DNA from: Celeribacter naphthalenivorans
GTDB lineage: Bacteria; Pseudomonadota; Alphaproteobacteria; Rhodobacterales; Rhodobacteraceae
Length of the DNA: 64,000 nucleotides
Reading direction: 5' to 3'
Assembly (NCBI RefSeq): GCF_020524585.1
Contig: NZ_JAIVLK010000001.1
Span: 124,001 to 188,000, forward strand
The notes below the pieces were generated by a model. That model was not told where the DNA came from. It did not search any database and was given only the letters and a program-made list of their open reading frames with translations. The position numbers and the translations under genes are program-made. Below, piece by piece: positions 1 through 8,882 of the stretch (position 1 is its first letter; every line of letters begins with the position of its first letter).

Positions 1-97
1 CGCCGTCGTCGCGCATGAGGCGGATGGCGTTTTGCGTTGGGATCGTCTCGATCACCTCATGGGCGGCTGCGAGCAGGTCTTTGTAGTTTTTGAGCAT
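1..97 (-). CDS. Rhodanese-like domain protein, N-terminal fragment
   Basis: Only the first 32 codons lie in the window; the gene runs off the left edge. The protein begins MLKNYKDLLAAAHEVIE and continues TIPTQNAIRLMRDDG. The ATG is preceded by AGGAGA at a normal distance. This opening (a short helix, then an acidic turn before the first beta strand) resembles small single-domain rhodanese (sulfurtransferase-like) proteins of Rhodobacterales. The catalytic-loop cysteine lies outside the window, so the assignment rests on N-terminal resemblance only. Confidence 0.45.
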   Translation of the reverse strand, partial: MLKNYKDLLAAAHEVIETIPTQNAIRLMRDDG

Positions 98-166
98 GGG
101 GGTCTCCTCTTGGGGGAGAGTTAACCGGTTCGGGGTTTGGAGGGCAATGGTTTGTGGGGGAAACCA

Positions 167-214
167 AGCGATGACACAGTCATCGCTCAGCGCCTACCCT
201 CGGGTCAGGCGCTG
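167..214. repeat. Two adjacent perfect inverted repeats
   Basis: AGCGATGAC (167-175) and GTCATCGCT (179-187) form a 9-bp stem with a 3-nt loop. CAGCGCCT (188-195) and AGGCGCTG (207-214) form an 8-bp stem immediately beside it. The second stem contains the stop codon of the HEPN-like gene at 205. They may end or stabilise that minus-strand transcript, although no clear U-tract follows. Confidence 0.6.
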
Positions 215-1071
215 GGGAAGGATTTCATCGCATATTCTAGATACGTGGAAAGATCTTGATTACTCTGTTCTAAGTTTTCAATCTCATGTTTGGATAGAAC
301 CAAGTCAGAACAATTTTCTTCATCCGTAAAGATTATGACACCGTCGTGATGAAGTTCATGAAAGCCATCGAGTATATCCAGTAGCCATTTGCAGCTAGCG
401 GTACGATAATCGGCCATTTTTTGGCGAAAGCTTATGAACTCAGGCCTAATGGTTTGGATGTAGGTCAGGAGATGAAATGATACGTTAAAATTGCATTCCT
501 CGCGGGCCAAAATTTTCGCCTTGTCTGCAATTTCGTGAGGATTGTTGTTGTGAATTGGTAACTGAGCAATGCGTTCTTTTGAAAAAGAATATTCCGGGGC
601 GCTCTGATTTAGGAGGCTTTTTCGGGGATCATTAGTATAGCCGACTCCATGAATCGGAAGCATATTGTGTTGCGATTTGTTTCTTATGTGTTCAATCAGC
701 AGAAATGAAAAGTTATTGGTTTTGAGGACGTGTCTTTTAGGGAAACCCTGATCGCTAAAGTGGGTTGACCCAATGTCAAAAAAACAGCGTGACCAAGTTA
801 GAACTGACATAAGGCAAATATTCATAGCCCTGAAAGACTCGGTAAGTCTTTGTTGAGAGCCGAACATTTGAAATGAGTTACGAAGTTTATTTCTCTCACT
901 CTCGAATTCCCAGTAGCACTGGATGAGAATAATAAACAATTCATCAACTTCGGAGAGACGCCTAAGTGTTGTAAGCTTGTCTTTTATCTCTTTGAAGAGT
1001 TCTACCTCAGCTGTGGTTTGATGGTGTGGCCCTAAAAAGAGGTCAACCTGTGCACTTTTTACTGTAACCAT
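205..1071 (-). CDS. Orphan protein with HEPN-like RN-X3-H motif
   Basis: This 288-residue soluble protein is predominantly helical by composition and has no signal peptide. Its family was not recognised with certainty. Residues R130-N131-K132-S133-Q134-H135 form an R-X4-H motif after a helix, which is the catalytic signature of HEPN ribonucleases, and the surrounding context resembles uncharacterised HEPN-like proteins. The ATG at 1071 is preferred over the upstream GTG at 1083 because AGGTGGGG precedes it. The gene is clearly AT-rich compared with rimO next door, suggesting horizontal acquisition. No antitoxin-like partner is visible. A nuclease role is inference from the motif alone. Confidence 0.65.
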   Translation of the reverse strand: MVTVKSAQVDLFLGPHHQTTAEVELFKEIKDKLTTLRRLSEVDELFIILIQCYWEFESERNKLRNSFQMFGSQQRLTESFRAMNICLMSVLTWSRCFFDIGSTHFSDQGFPKRHVLKTNNFSFLLIEHIRNKSQHNMLPIHGVGYTNDPRKSLLNQSAPEYSFSKERIAQLPIHNNNPHEIADKAKILAREECNFNVSFHLLTYIQTIRPEFISFRQKMADYRTASCKWLLDILDGFHELHHDGVIIFTDEENCSDLVLSKHEIENLEQSNQDLSTYLEYAMKSFPSA

Positions 1072-1131
1072 TTTAGTCCCCACCTTTAGTCTTTAGTTGC
1101 CTTGGCACTGCCTTCGACGCTCCCGCGCGTT

Positions 1132-1172
1132 GCCTCCGAGAAATGATCCCCCAGATCATTTCTTTGGGAGGC
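1132..1172 (-). terminator. Hairpin overlapping the rimO stop codon
   Basis: The inner stem pairs GAAATGATC with GATCATTTC, and the outer stem pairs GCCTCC with GGAGGC. The rimO TGA lies inside the structure. No U-tract follows, so it may be a weak terminator or an mRNA-stabilising 3' hairpin. Confidence 0.5.
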
Positions 1173-2565
1173 AACCCCACAAATCATACTCCCCAGCCTC
1201 ATCAACCTCGACAGTCACCAAATCCCCCACGCTGAGCCCCTCGGTCCCCTCATCAATAAACAGGTTCCCGTCGATCTCCGGCGCGTCGGCCTTGGTGCGG
1301 CAGGTGGCGATGCCGTCTTCGTCAATGTCGTCCACGATGACCTGCTGCACGGTGCCGACCTTGGCTTCCAGCTTGGCCTCAGAAATCGCCTGCGCCTTCT
1401 CCATGAACCGTTCCCAGCGCTCCTGTTTCAGCTCCGGCGCGACGTGATCGGCCAGCGCATTCGAGCGCGCGCCATCGACGTTTTCGTATTGGAAGCAGCC
1501 CACACGGTCGAGTTGCGCCTCGTCCATCCAATCCAAGAGGTATTGGAATTCTTCCTCCGTCTCGCCCGGATAGCCGACGATGAATGTCGAGCGCAGCGTG
1601 ATGTCCGGCGCCATCGCGCGCCAGGCTGCAATCTCGTCCAAGACCTTTGCCGAGGCCGCAGGACGCGCCATGCGTTTGAGCGTGTCCGGGTGGGCGTGTT
1701 GGAAGGGGATGTCGAGGTAGGGCAGCACCGCGTTGCCCGCATCCGCCATCAGCGGGATCAGCTCGCGCACATGGGGGTAGGGGTAGACGTAGTGGAGCCG
1801 GACCCAGAGGTCGTCCGCCGCGCCCAGTTGGCCCAACTCGCGCGCCAGATCGGTGATGTGGCTGCGCACCTCACGGTCCTTCCACGGGAAGGCCTCGTAG
1901 CGGCGATCCAGACCATAGGCAGAGGTGTCCTGCGAGATGACGAGCAATTCCTTGACGCCCGCCTCCACAAGTTTCTCCGCCTCGCGCAGCACGGCGTGGA
2001 CCGGGCGCGATTGGAGTTTGCCGCGCATGTCCGGGATGATGCAGAATTTGCAGGCGTGGTTGCAGCCCTCAGAGATTTTCAGATAGCTGAAATGCCGGGG
2101 CGTGAGGCTCACGCCTGTGGCGGGCAAGAGGTCCACAAAGGGATCGGGCGAGGGCGGCACGGCGGCATGCACCGCGTCCAGCACCTGTTCGTATTGATGC
2201 GGGCCGGTGACGGCCAGAACCTTGGGATGCACGCCGGTGATATACTCGGGGTCAGCGCCGAGACAGCCGGTGACCAACACCTTGCCATTCTCCTGCAACG
2301 CCTCGCCGATGGCCTCCAAACTCTCCGCCTTGGCACTGTCGAGAAAGCCACAGGTGTTGACGATCACCGCGTCCGCACCAGAATAATCCGCGCTGATCTG
2401 ATAGCCCTCGGCGCGCAGACGCGTCAGGATGCGCTCGCTGTCGACCAAAGCTTTCGGACAGCCCAAAGAGACCATGCCGATGGTCGGCTGGCCGTCGCGG
2501 CGGGGGCCGTCGAACAAGGGCTTCGGGGCAAGATCGGGGCGGAGGGCTGGAGGATTCTGGCTCAT
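1156..2565 (-). CDS. rimO: Ribosomal protein S12 methylthiotransferase RimO
   Basis: RimO is a radical-SAM enzyme that adds a methylthio group to the conserved aspartate of ribosomal protein S12. The 469-residue protein has the UPF0004 domain with cluster cysteines C36, C72 and C101. The radical-SAM CxxxCxxC follows at C168, C172 and C175 (CNHACKFC). A C-terminal TRAM-like segment runs from about residue 400. [13 protein letters not shown] near residue 33 is typical of RimO rather than MiaB. The ATG at 2565 starts [10 protein letters not shown]; longer in-frame extensions upstream lack family similarity. The gene stands alone on the minus strand, divergent from the cytochrome b561 fusion. Confidence 0.95.
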   Translation of the reverse strand: MSQNPPALRPDLAPKPLFDGPRRDGQPTIGMVSLGCPKALVDSERILTRLRAEGYQISADYSGADAVIVNTCGFLDSAKAESLEAIGEALQENGKVLVTGCLGADPEYITGVHPKVLAVTGPHQYEQVLDAVHAAVPPSPDPFVDLLPATGVSLTPRHFSYLKISEGCNHACKFCIIPDMRGKLQSRPVHAVLREAEKLVEAGVKELLVISQDTSAYGLDRRYEAFPWKDREVRSHITDLARELGQLGAADDLWVRLHYVYPYPHVRELIPLMADAGNAVLPYLDIPFQHAHPDTLKRMARPAASAKVLDEIAAWRAMAPDITLRSTFIVGYPGETEEEFQYLLDWMDEAQLDRVGCFQYENVDGARSNALADHVAPELKQERWERFMEKAQAISEAKLEAKVGTVQQVIVDDIDEDGIATCRTKADAPEIDGNLFIDEGTEGLSVGDLVTVEVDEAGEYDLWGCLPKK

Positions 2566-2843
2566 ATGGCGCGATATACTCCGAAAGCGGCCCGCCTGAG
2601 AAGCCCTGTTGCGCGCTGGGACAATCCATCCGATGTTGGCCCCCATGTCAGCAGCCGCATCAAAGCCGGAGATGTGTCACATATCTGTCTCTGTGGGATG
2701 GACGCGCAGCTTCTGGCGTAATCTGTTCGAAATCGCACGTCGCGCGCACAGCGACTGTGCGGGCGGCGCTAGTGTTTGGGGGGCGGGCTTCGGTTAACCT
2801 TGCGTCAAACTCACACGAAAATCCATTCGCACACAGGTCGCCC

Positions 2844-4037
2844 ATGCTCTCTAACACAGCCACCCGATACGGCGCCGCCGCGCGCTTTTTCCATTGGTCC
2901 ATCGCGCTATTGATCCTCGCGGACATCGCGCTTGGCCTCATTGGCGAGAACACGCCGCGCACGGCGGAGACCGCTGAGCGGCTCCAAACCCTCTATTCCG
3001 TGCATAAAACCATCGGCATTGCCGTGCTTGGCCTCGCGGTGCTGCGTATCCTTTGGGCCTTTGTCCAACCGAAACCCGTGCCGGTGCATCCGGAGCGCAA
3101 GGCGGAGACGGTTCTGGCCGAGGTGATCCACTGGATGCTCTACGGCGCGATCCTGATCATGCCGCTGTCGGGCTGGGTGATGCATGCGGCGGAGAGCGGT
3201 TTTGCCCCGATCCTCTGGCCCTTTGGCCAAAACCTGCCTTTCGTGCCGAAGTCCGAAGACGTCGCCCATATGGCGGGCGCGGTGCATGGGCTGTCGGCTT
3301 GGGTGATTTATATCACCGTGGCGCTGCACATTCTGGGCGCGCTCAAACATGCGGTGATTGAGAAAGACGGCGTGCTGGCGCGGATGCTGCGCGGAACGGA
3401 AGCGGGGGGCGAGGGCGAGAGCCACGCCTCCGCGCTTCCTCCCGTTTTGGCCGCCGTGCTCTGGATTGCCGTCGTGTCCTTTCCCTTTGTCGCGCCAGCG
3501 CAAAAGCATGAAGAGGGCGCCAGCGCTGCACCGATGGAGCAGGTGGAGATCGCCTCCGAGCTTCCCGCATGGGCGGTGGAGCAGGGCGGCCTGACGATCT
3601 CCGTGACCCAGATGGGCGCGCCGGTCGAGGGTAGCTTTGCCAATTGGACTGCCGCCATCGCCTATGACGACGAGACCGGCACGGGCGAGGTGACCGTCAG
3701 CATCGACACCACCTCTTTGTCGCTCGGCACTGTCACGCAACAGGCGCAGGGGCCGGAGTTCTTTGACACCGAAACCTATGCGACCGCGACTTTCACGGGT
3801 GAGATCACGCGCCTTGAGGGCACATCGCATGAGGCGGTGGGCACGCTCACGCTGGTTGGCCAGACCGTGCCCGTGACGCTGGCTTTCGATCTCACAGTTG
3901 ACGGCGACCGCGCCACGATGTCCGGCACCACCGCTTTGGATCGCCGCGACTTCGGCATGGGCGCGGGCTATGAGGATGAGGGCACGGTGGGCTTTGGCGT
4001 CGAAGTCGCAACTGAGCTGACGGCGGTGCGGCAGTAA
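2844..4037 (+). CDS. Cytochrome b561-YceI fusion protein
   Basis: The 397-residue protein joins two domains. Residues 1-190 are a four-helix cytochrome b561: RFFHWSIALL at 14-23, SVHKTIG, EVIHWML and the histidine in VALHILG are the expected haem-ligand or helix positions. A fifth hydrophobic helix (about 205-225) leads into a YceI lipocalin-like domain (about 240-397), which would lie in the periplasm. YceI domains bind isoprenoid quinone-like lipids, so a membrane electron-transfer role with a tethered lipid-binding domain is plausible but inferred. In enterobacteria the two modules are encoded as neighbouring genes; here they are fused. A separate YceI gene lies convergently downstream. 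Confidence 0.9.
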   Translation: MLSNTATRYGAAARFFHWSIALLILADIALGLIGENTPRTAETAERLQTLYSVHKTIGIAVLGLAVLRILWAFVQPKPVPVHPERKAETVLAEVIHWMLYGAILIMPLSGWVMHAAESGFAPILWPFGQNLPFVPKSEDVAHMAGAVHGLSAWVIYITVALHILGALKHAVIEKDGVLARMLRGTEAGGEGESHASALPPVLAAVLWIAVVSFPFVAPAQKHEEGASAAPMEQVEIASELPAWAVEQGGLTISVTQMGAPVEGSFANWTAAIAYDDETGTGEVTVSIDTTSLSLGTVTQQAQGPEFFDTETYATATFTGEITRLEGTSHEAVGTLTLVGQTVPVTLAFDLTVDGDRATMSGTTALDRRDFGMGAGYEDEGTVGFGVEVATELTAVRQ

Positions 4038-4070
4038 GCCCGCCGCGTCCCTCAACCGAGCAAACAAAAA

Positions 4071-4100
4071 GGCCGCCGGATCGCTCCGGCGGCCTTCTTC
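4071..4100. terminator. Bidirectional terminator between fusion gene and yceI
   Basis: GGCCGCCGGA and TCCGGCGGCC form a 10-bp GC stem with a short loop. An A-run on the left and TTCTTC on the right suit termination of both convergent genes. Confidence 0.85.
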
Positions 4101-4117
4101 ATTCGGGGAGGCGAGAG

Positions 4118-4693
4118 TTACTCGGCCGGGGTGGCTTCGATGGAGATTTCGATCTCGACCTCGTCGGAGACGTAGGGGGCGAATTGGCCCATGTCGAAGT
4201 CGGAACGCAGCACGGTCAGCTCGCCGTCAAAACCAACCCAAGGCTTGTTCGCCATCGGGTGATCGCCTTTTTGGGTCATCTCGGCTTCGATCACGACGGA
4301 TTTGGTGATGCCGTTGATGGTCAGGTCGCCGGTGATGTCGGCTTCGTCTTCGTCGGTCACGGTGATGCCGGTGGAGACAAAGGAGATGGTCGGGTTCTCT
4401 TCAGCGCCGAAGAAGTCGCCGGTCAGGAAGTGCGCGGTGCGCTCGGCCCAGCCGGTGTAGAGGCTGTCGGTCGGGAAGGACACGGAGACGGAAGAGGCGG
4501 CCGGATCGGCTTCGTCGAACATGATCTCACCGTCGAAGCCGGAGAACATGCCGGTGGTGGTGGAGTAGCCGAGGTGCTCGTAAGAGAACACGATCTGGCT
4601 GTGCGACGGATCAAGCACGTATTTCACCGGCTCAGCGTTGGCGGCAGCAGCGGCGCCCAGAAGAACGGCGGTGGAGAGAAGCAGGTTTTTCAT
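4118..4693 (-). CDS. Periplasmic YceI family protein
   Basis: This 191-residue secreted protein begins with a clear signal peptide (MKNLLLSTAVLLGAAAAANA, cleavage after ANA). It continues as one YceI lipocalin-like domain: YVLDPSHSQIVFSYEHLG at the start, TGDLTINGITKSV in the middle and MGQFAPYVSDEVEIEI at the end. YceI proteins bind polyprenoid or amphiphilic lipids in the periplasm. Length matches the family. It is convergent with a cytochrome b561 protein that carries its own YceI domain, and the two probably act in the same membrane redox or lipid process, which is inference. The start is fixed by the signal peptide. Confidence 0.92.
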   Translation of the reverse strand: MKNLLLSTAVLLGAAAAANAEPVKYVLDPSHSQIVFSYEHLGYSTTTGMFSGFDGEIMFDEADPAASSVSVSFPTDSLYTGWAERTAHFLTGDFFGAEENPTISFVSTGITVTDEDEADITGDLTINGITKSVVIEAEMTQKGDHPMANKPWVGFDGELTVLRSDFDMGQFAPYVSDEVEIEISIEATPAE

Positions 4694-4865
4694 GATGTCA
4701 AAGCTTTCTTTGGCATGGATGTTTAAGATGCGACAAAGCTAACGGCTGTCCGGCCCCTCTCATATTCCGCAGTCTCAAACAGATTTTGTGCGCGGGTAAA
4801 CATATCTCCGCAAAAAACCGCTAAATATCTGCGGTTTCTGTTCATTTTTGCGTATATCAGGCCTG

Positions 4866-4902
4866 AAAAAGGCCGCCCCTCTCTCCAGAAAGGCGGTCTG
4901 TT
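4866..4902 (-). terminator. Probable gcrA terminator
   Basis: On the minus strand a CCGCC/GGCGG-centred stem is followed by a run of five T, downstream of the gcrA stop. The rest of the gap between yceI and gcrA shows no gene. Confidence 0.6.
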
Positions 4903-4949
4903 CACATGGGTTCACGAGAGCGTCAGGACCTCACGAGAGCGCGAGAGGC

Positions 4950-5531
4950 TCAGCGACGGCGGTCGCGACGCGAGGACATCGGCTGGAAGGCCACGCCGAC
5001 ATGGGCCTCGCAATAGGGCTTGCCGGCTTGCGACGGCAGGCCGCAGAACCAGAAATCGTCGGTCGCGGGATCGCCCACCGGCCATTTGCAGGTCTTCTCG
5101 GTGAGTTCCATCACCGACAGCTTCTTTGCCTTTTTCTCGACCTCATTGACCTTCGCCAGAGCTTCGGCGGGGATCTCATTGGTCGAGGGCTGCGGCGGCA
5201 ACGGTTGCCCTGCCGGAATGATCGCGCGGCGCGCCGGGCTGACCGGTTTCGGGGCGGCCTCAGAGGCAACAGGGGCCTCCGCCGGTTTCGCGGCGGGTTT
5301 CGGCTTGGCCTCGGTCTTGGGTTTCGGCGCGGCTGCGGGTTTTGGCTTGGGCGCGGCTGCGGGTTTCGCGGCGGCACCCGATCCTGCGCGGTTCGACAGG
5401 CCCAGACGGTGCACCTTGCCGATCACCGCATTGCGCGTCACACCGCCAAGCTCTTTGGCGATCTGCGAGGCGGATTGACCCTCGCCCCACATTTTCTTCA
5501 ACAGTTCGACGCGCTCATCGGTCCAGGACAT
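4950..5531 (-). CDS. gcrA: Cell-cycle regulator GcrA
   Basis: GcrA is an alphaproteobacterial transcription factor that binds sigma-70 RNA polymerase and activates cell-cycle promoters, often at CcrM-methylated GANTC sites. The 193-residue protein opens with the family signature MSWTDERVELLKKMWGEG, then ASQIAKELGGVTRNAVIGK and VHRLGLSNRAG, a helix-turn-helix. A low-complexity Ala/Pro/Lys linker (about 50-115) follows. The C-terminal region with CKWPVGDPATDDFWFCG and YCEAHVGVAFQP is the conserved RNA-polymerase-interacting part. The ATG at 5531 gives the canonical N-terminus. It is a single-gene unit. Confidence 0.95.
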   Translation of the reverse strand: MSWTDERVELLKKMWGEGQSASQIAKELGGVTRNAVIGKVHRLGLSNRAGSGAAAKPAAAPKPKPAAAPKPKTEAKPKPAAKPAEAPVASEAAPKPVSPARRAIIPAGQPLPPQPSTNEIPAEALAKVNEVEKKAKKLSVMELTEKTCKWPVGDPATDDFWFCGLPSQAGKPYCEAHVGVAFQPMSSRRDRRR

Positions 5532-5768
5532 CGTGTTTCCTTCGGTTGTCTGCTGATCCGGGCAGGGCCCGCACCATGATCACCCTTGCACAAGACATTT
5601 GCGGTCCAAATTGGCCAAAGTCCGGCAAGGCGTGCTTGAGAATTTCTTCTAACCCCTATTTTAAGCACCACGCTTGCGGTTACAAGCGGGCTGGCGGGAA
5701 AACACGAGGTTCTTCCGCTTGGCACGTCTCTTGAGGGGCGCGTGCCTATATAGCAAGGCGGATGTGGG

Positions 5769-6593
5769 ATGAACAAGGGGATGAACATGGCTGAATCTGA
5801 AATTCAGATGGGGGTGCGGCGCTTTGGTCGCGTCAATTGGCTTGGGCTTTACACGCTGATGATGCGAGAGACCCGCCGGTTTCTGGCGGTCTGGACGCAA
5901 ACGCTTCTGGCGCCTTTGGTGACGGCGGGGTTGTTCCTGACGATTTTCACGCTGGCCATCGGTCCCTCGCGCGGTGATGTGATGGGCGTGCCCTTCGTGC
6001 ATTTCCTCGCCCCCGGCATCTTGACCATGACGGTGATCCAGAACGCTTTTGCGAACACCTCGTCCTCGATCATGATTTCGAAGGTGCAGGGCAATATCGT
6101 TGATACGCTGATGCCGCCGCTGTCGCCCTCTGAGCTGGTCATCGGCTACCTCTCTGGCGGTGTGGCGCGCGGGATGGTTGTGGCTTTCGCGATCTGGGCC
6201 GTTATGGCCATCTTTGTCGGTCTGCCCCTGCATCACCCGCTGTTTGCGATTGCCTTTATCCTTCTGGGCGCTTTGTTCATCGGCGGTTTGGGCGTCTTGG
6301 CGGGTATTGTGAGCCAGAAATTCGACCATATGGCCGCGATCACCAATTTCATCATCACGCCGCTGTCCTTTCTGTCGGGCACCTTCTATTCGGTCGAAAC
6401 CCTGCCGCAGTGGTTTAAGGTGCTGACCCACCTGAACCCCGTGTTCTATCTGATCGATGGTGTGCGCTATGGCATCATCGGCACCTCTGACAGCTCGCCT
6501 TGGCTGGGTCTGGCGGTGATGACGGCGGTGACGGCCGTGGTGGTTTTCGTCGATTGGACCTTCTTCAAACGCGGCACCAAGCTGAAATCCTGA
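5769..6593 (+). CDS. ABC-2 type transporter permease
   Basis: The 274-residue integral membrane protein has about six hydrophobic helices. It contains the ABC-2 permease pattern: FVHFLAPGILTMTVIQNAFANTSSSI, KVQGNIVDTLMPPLSPSELVIGY and PLSFLSGTFYSVETLPQWF. Members of the YadH/DrrB-like group form a channel with a separate ATPase subunit for drug, polysaccharide or lipid export. No ATP-binding subunit is encoded on either side here, so its partner must be elsewhere. ATG codons at 5769 and 5787 are both possible; AAGGGG precedes the latter. A strong terminator follows. Substrate is unknown. Confidence 0.88.
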   Translation: MNKGMNMAESEIQMGVRRFGRVNWLGLYTLMMRETRRFLAVWTQTLLAPLVTAGLFLTIFTLAIGPSRGDVMGVPFVHFLAPGILTMTVIQNAFANTSSSIMISKVQGNIVDTLMPPLSPSELVIGYLSGGVARGMVVAFAIWAVMAIFVGLPLHHPLFAIAFILLGALFIGGLGVLAGIVSQKFDHMAAITNFIITPLSFLSGTFYSVETLPQWFKVLTHLNPVFYLIDGVRYGIIGTSDSSPWLGLAVMTAVTAVVVFVDWTFFKRGTKLKS

Positions 6594-6680
6594 CCCGCTG
6601 ACGTCGGGGTGACCGATTCGCCAAAGAGTGCCTGAAACAATATTAGCCCTTAGCTTTTATTGCTCCCGATGTGGAAACGG

Positions 6681-6714
6681 CCCCCTTCGCAGTTCGCTCT
6701 GCGGAGGGGTTTTT
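6681..6714 (+). terminator. Rho-independent terminator
   Basis: CCCCTTCGCAG and CTGCGGAGGGG form an 11-bp stem (one G-U) around a short loop, followed by TTTTT. It ends the permease transcript. The rest of 6594-6861 shows no gene. Confidence 0.85.
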
Positions 6715-6861
6715 CGATGTATTTTTCAGCAACATTCTGAGGCTTGTCGATTTGGGGGTGAGCATAAAAGGATGGGGCGTTGTGAACTTATTGCTGTTAT
6801 GATGTATTTAATATGCACGTTAAGGTTGATTGGGGTAATACTTAGTACTTTAGGATATATT

Positions 6862-7899
6862 ATGGTACAGCGCACGCTCGACAATGTTTACATGTACAAC
6901 GGCTCGCTTTTGAATGCCGAAGGTCTGTTGGACACGATGCTGCTCAACTCCTTCTCGGGGCCGCAAACCGGCACTCTGGATGTGAGTGACACCGACAGAG
7001 ACCTGAATTGGGACAGCACGGAAAATGCGACCTGGAATGACGCCAATGCCACCTTCATCGGCAGCGGTGAAGCGAGCGTCAGCGTCACGATCCTGGGGAT
7101 AACGCTGTCGCTGTCCTCCTCCGTGCCTTTCAATGCATGGGAGGTCGATGGTCAGACGTATATCGAGTATCCGGAGGACGGTCCGGCGGCGCTTTTGGAT
7201 GGGCTGTTGTCCGAGGCGCTCGACATTCCTTTGTTGAACCTCCTCGGGGTGTCGCAGTTGATCACAAGGATCGAGCAGAATGCGATCTTGGATTTCGACC
7301 TCACGAACCAAAATGAAATCGACTTGCCGGTCTGTTTCGCCAAGGGCACGCGGATCAAGACCCTTGGCGGTTGGGAGGTGATCGAAAATATCAAGGCGGG
7401 CGATCTGGTGATGACACAGGATCACGGCGCGCAGCCCGTGCGCTGGATCGGGCATGCGACGGCCAAAGCACAAGGCGCGTTTGCGCCGGTGGAAATCGAT
7501 CAGGGTGTCTTGGGCAATGATCGACCGCTGGTGGTGTCGCAACAGCACCGTGTGCTCCACCGCAGTGTCGCGGCTGAACTCTTGCTCGACGCTCATGAGG
7601 TGCTCATGGCGGCCAAGCATCTTGTGAATGGCACCACAATTCGCCTGCGCGAAACTGGATCTGTGACCTATTATCACATGCTGTTCGATCAACACGAGTT
7701 GGTGTTCTCGGAAGGCATTGTTTCGGAGAGCTTTCACCCGGGCGCCATGGCGCATCATGCCTTGCGGCGTGCGGAATGTGATGAGTTGTTCGGTCTCTTT
7801 CCGGAGCTGCAAACTGATTTCAACAACTACGGGCAAGCCGCGCGCAAAATTGCGAAAAGCTATGAGGCCGAATTGTTGGCTGCCAATACCGCTATGTGA
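6862..7899 (+). CDS. Hint-domain protein (Hint_2 type)
   Basis: The 345-residue protein has an N-terminal region (1-150) of unknown function rich in Asp, Asn, Ser and Thr. A Hedgehog/intein (Hint) domain begins at C158 in VCFAKGTRIKT. Further Hint blocks are IENIKAGDLVMTQDHGAQPVRWIG and PLVVSQQHRVLH, with the C-terminal block ending near LFPELQTDFNNYG. Such proteins are frequent in Rhodobacterales and are often predicted to be secreted through type I systems and self-process at the cysteine; that is family knowledge. The ATG at 6862 is preferred because AGGA lies 8 nt upstream, and the longer in-frame extension is AT-rich and unlike the family. Confidence 0.85.
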   Translation: MVQRTLDNVYMYNGSLLNAEGLLDTMLLNSFSGPQTGTLDVSDTDRDLNWDSTENATWNDANATFIGSGEASVSVTILGITLSLSSSVPFNAWEVDGQTYIEYPEDGPAALLDGLLSEALDIPLLNLLGVSQLITRIEQNAILDFDLTNQNEIDLPVCFAKGTRIKTLGGWEVIENIKAGDLVMTQDHGAQPVRWIGHATAKAQGAFAPVEIDQGVLGNDRPLVVSQQHRVLHRSVAAELLLDAHEVLMAAKHLVNGTTIRLRETGSVTYYHMLFDQHELVFSEGIVSESFHPGAMAHHALRRAECDELFGLFPELQTDFNNYGQAARKIAKSYEAELLAANTAM

Positions 7900-7986
7900 C
7901 GTCCGAGCCGACACTCGGCAGCGGCATCAAAGTTTTGCCAGATTTAATCATTAAGCCATTGCGATATCTTGTCATAAAGGCTCGCA

Positions 7987-8826
7987 ATGGTTTTGAGGAA
8001 ATGCGCAACGACAGTCTTTGCCTGTCTGTTTATGGTAGGGGCTGCACAGGCCTCCGACAGCCTGCCGTCCGAATTGGACAGCGCCGACCGGCGTGCCGAG
8101 TTGATCGGCTGGGAGGGGGTCGGGCGGCTCGATATTGCCGGGCAAAGCACCTGTTCCGGGGCCTTGATCGCCGCCGATCTCGTGCTGACGGCGGCGCATT
8201 GTGTGGTGGCCGAGGATAATACGCCGTTTCCTGCCGGGCAGATTCTGTTTCGTGCGGGGCTCAGGAATGGCGACTATATCGCCGCCTCTCGTGGCTATGC
8301 CGTGGCGGTCTCGCCGGGCTATGAGGCGCAGCGTGAGGTGACCGCCGCGAACATCCGCAACGATGTAGCTCTGATCAAACTGGCCTCTCCAATTCCTGCG
8401 GCGCTGGCGCGGCCCTTCGCGGTGCATCGCAGCTCAAAACCCCGTGGCGAGCTGATGGTCGCCTCCTACGGGCGCGGGCGCAACGCGGCGCTCTCTATTC
8501 AGCGCGAATGTCATGTGCTGGACTATTCCGACGACATCTACAGCTTTGATTGCGACATTACCTATGGCTCCTCCGGCGCGCCGGTCTTTGCCTATGACGG
8601 GGTGCGGCCCGCGATCGTCTCGGTCGTCTCCTCCCTCGGCACGCGAGGTGACCGCAAGGTCGGATTTGGCATGTCGCTGATCGGCCAAGTGTCTGCGCTC
8701 AAGCGCCAAATTGCGCTTGGTGCGCCGCAAGTGGCCGCCAAACCTGCGGTGACAAAACGCATTACGGTCGGCGGGGGGGCATCCTCGCGCGCGGTCGGCA
8801 ATTCCAAATTCCTCTCGGCAGACTGA
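7987..8826 (+). CDS. Secreted trypsin-like serine protease
   Basis: This 279-residue S1-family protease has a signal peptide (about 1-22, ending AAQAS). The catalytic triad is complete: H71 in TAAHC, D126 in NDVALI and S196 in GSSGAP. Cysteines C56/C72 and C175/C189 sit where S1 disulfides are expected. A C-terminal tail of about 40 residues beyond the protease fold is Ala/Lys rich. It would act in the periplasm or outside the cell; the substrate is unknown. It stands alone between the Hint protein and the arginine operon, with the ATG at 7987. Confidence 0.9.
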   Translation: MVLRKCATTVFACLFMVGAAQASDSLPSELDSADRRAELIGWEGVGRLDIAGQSTCSGALIAADLVLTAAHCVVAEDNTPFPAGQILFRAGLRNGDYIAASRGYAVAVSPGYEAQREVTAANIRNDVALIKLASPIPAALARPFAVHRSSKPRGELMVASYGRGRNAALSIQRECHVLDYSDDIYSFDCDITYGSSGAPVFAYDGVRPAIVSVVSSLGTRGDRKVGFGMSLIGQVSALKRQIALGAPQVAAKPAVTKRITVGGGASSRAVGNSKFLSAD

Positions 8827-8845
8827 GCACCTCTCCAAATATCCT

Positions 8846-8875
8846 TTGACAGCGCCCGCGCTTTGCCCGTAAAGC
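8846..8875 (+). promoter_or_regulatory. Candidate argDF leader promoter
   Basis: TTGACA (8846-8851) is a perfect -35 element. A weak -10, TAAAGC (8870-8875), follows at an 18-bp spacing. Transcription would start about 8882-8883, exactly at the leader-peptide ATG, giving a leaderless mRNA. The start site is inferred. Confidence 0.5.
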
Positions 8876-8882
8876 GCATCTT

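Noticed and set aside
1444-2721. Long open frame on the plus strand opposite rimO
   Set aside because: It is antisense to a well-supported radical-SAM gene. It has a His/Arg/Gly-rich composition typical of shadow frames in GC-rich DNA and no recognisable domain.
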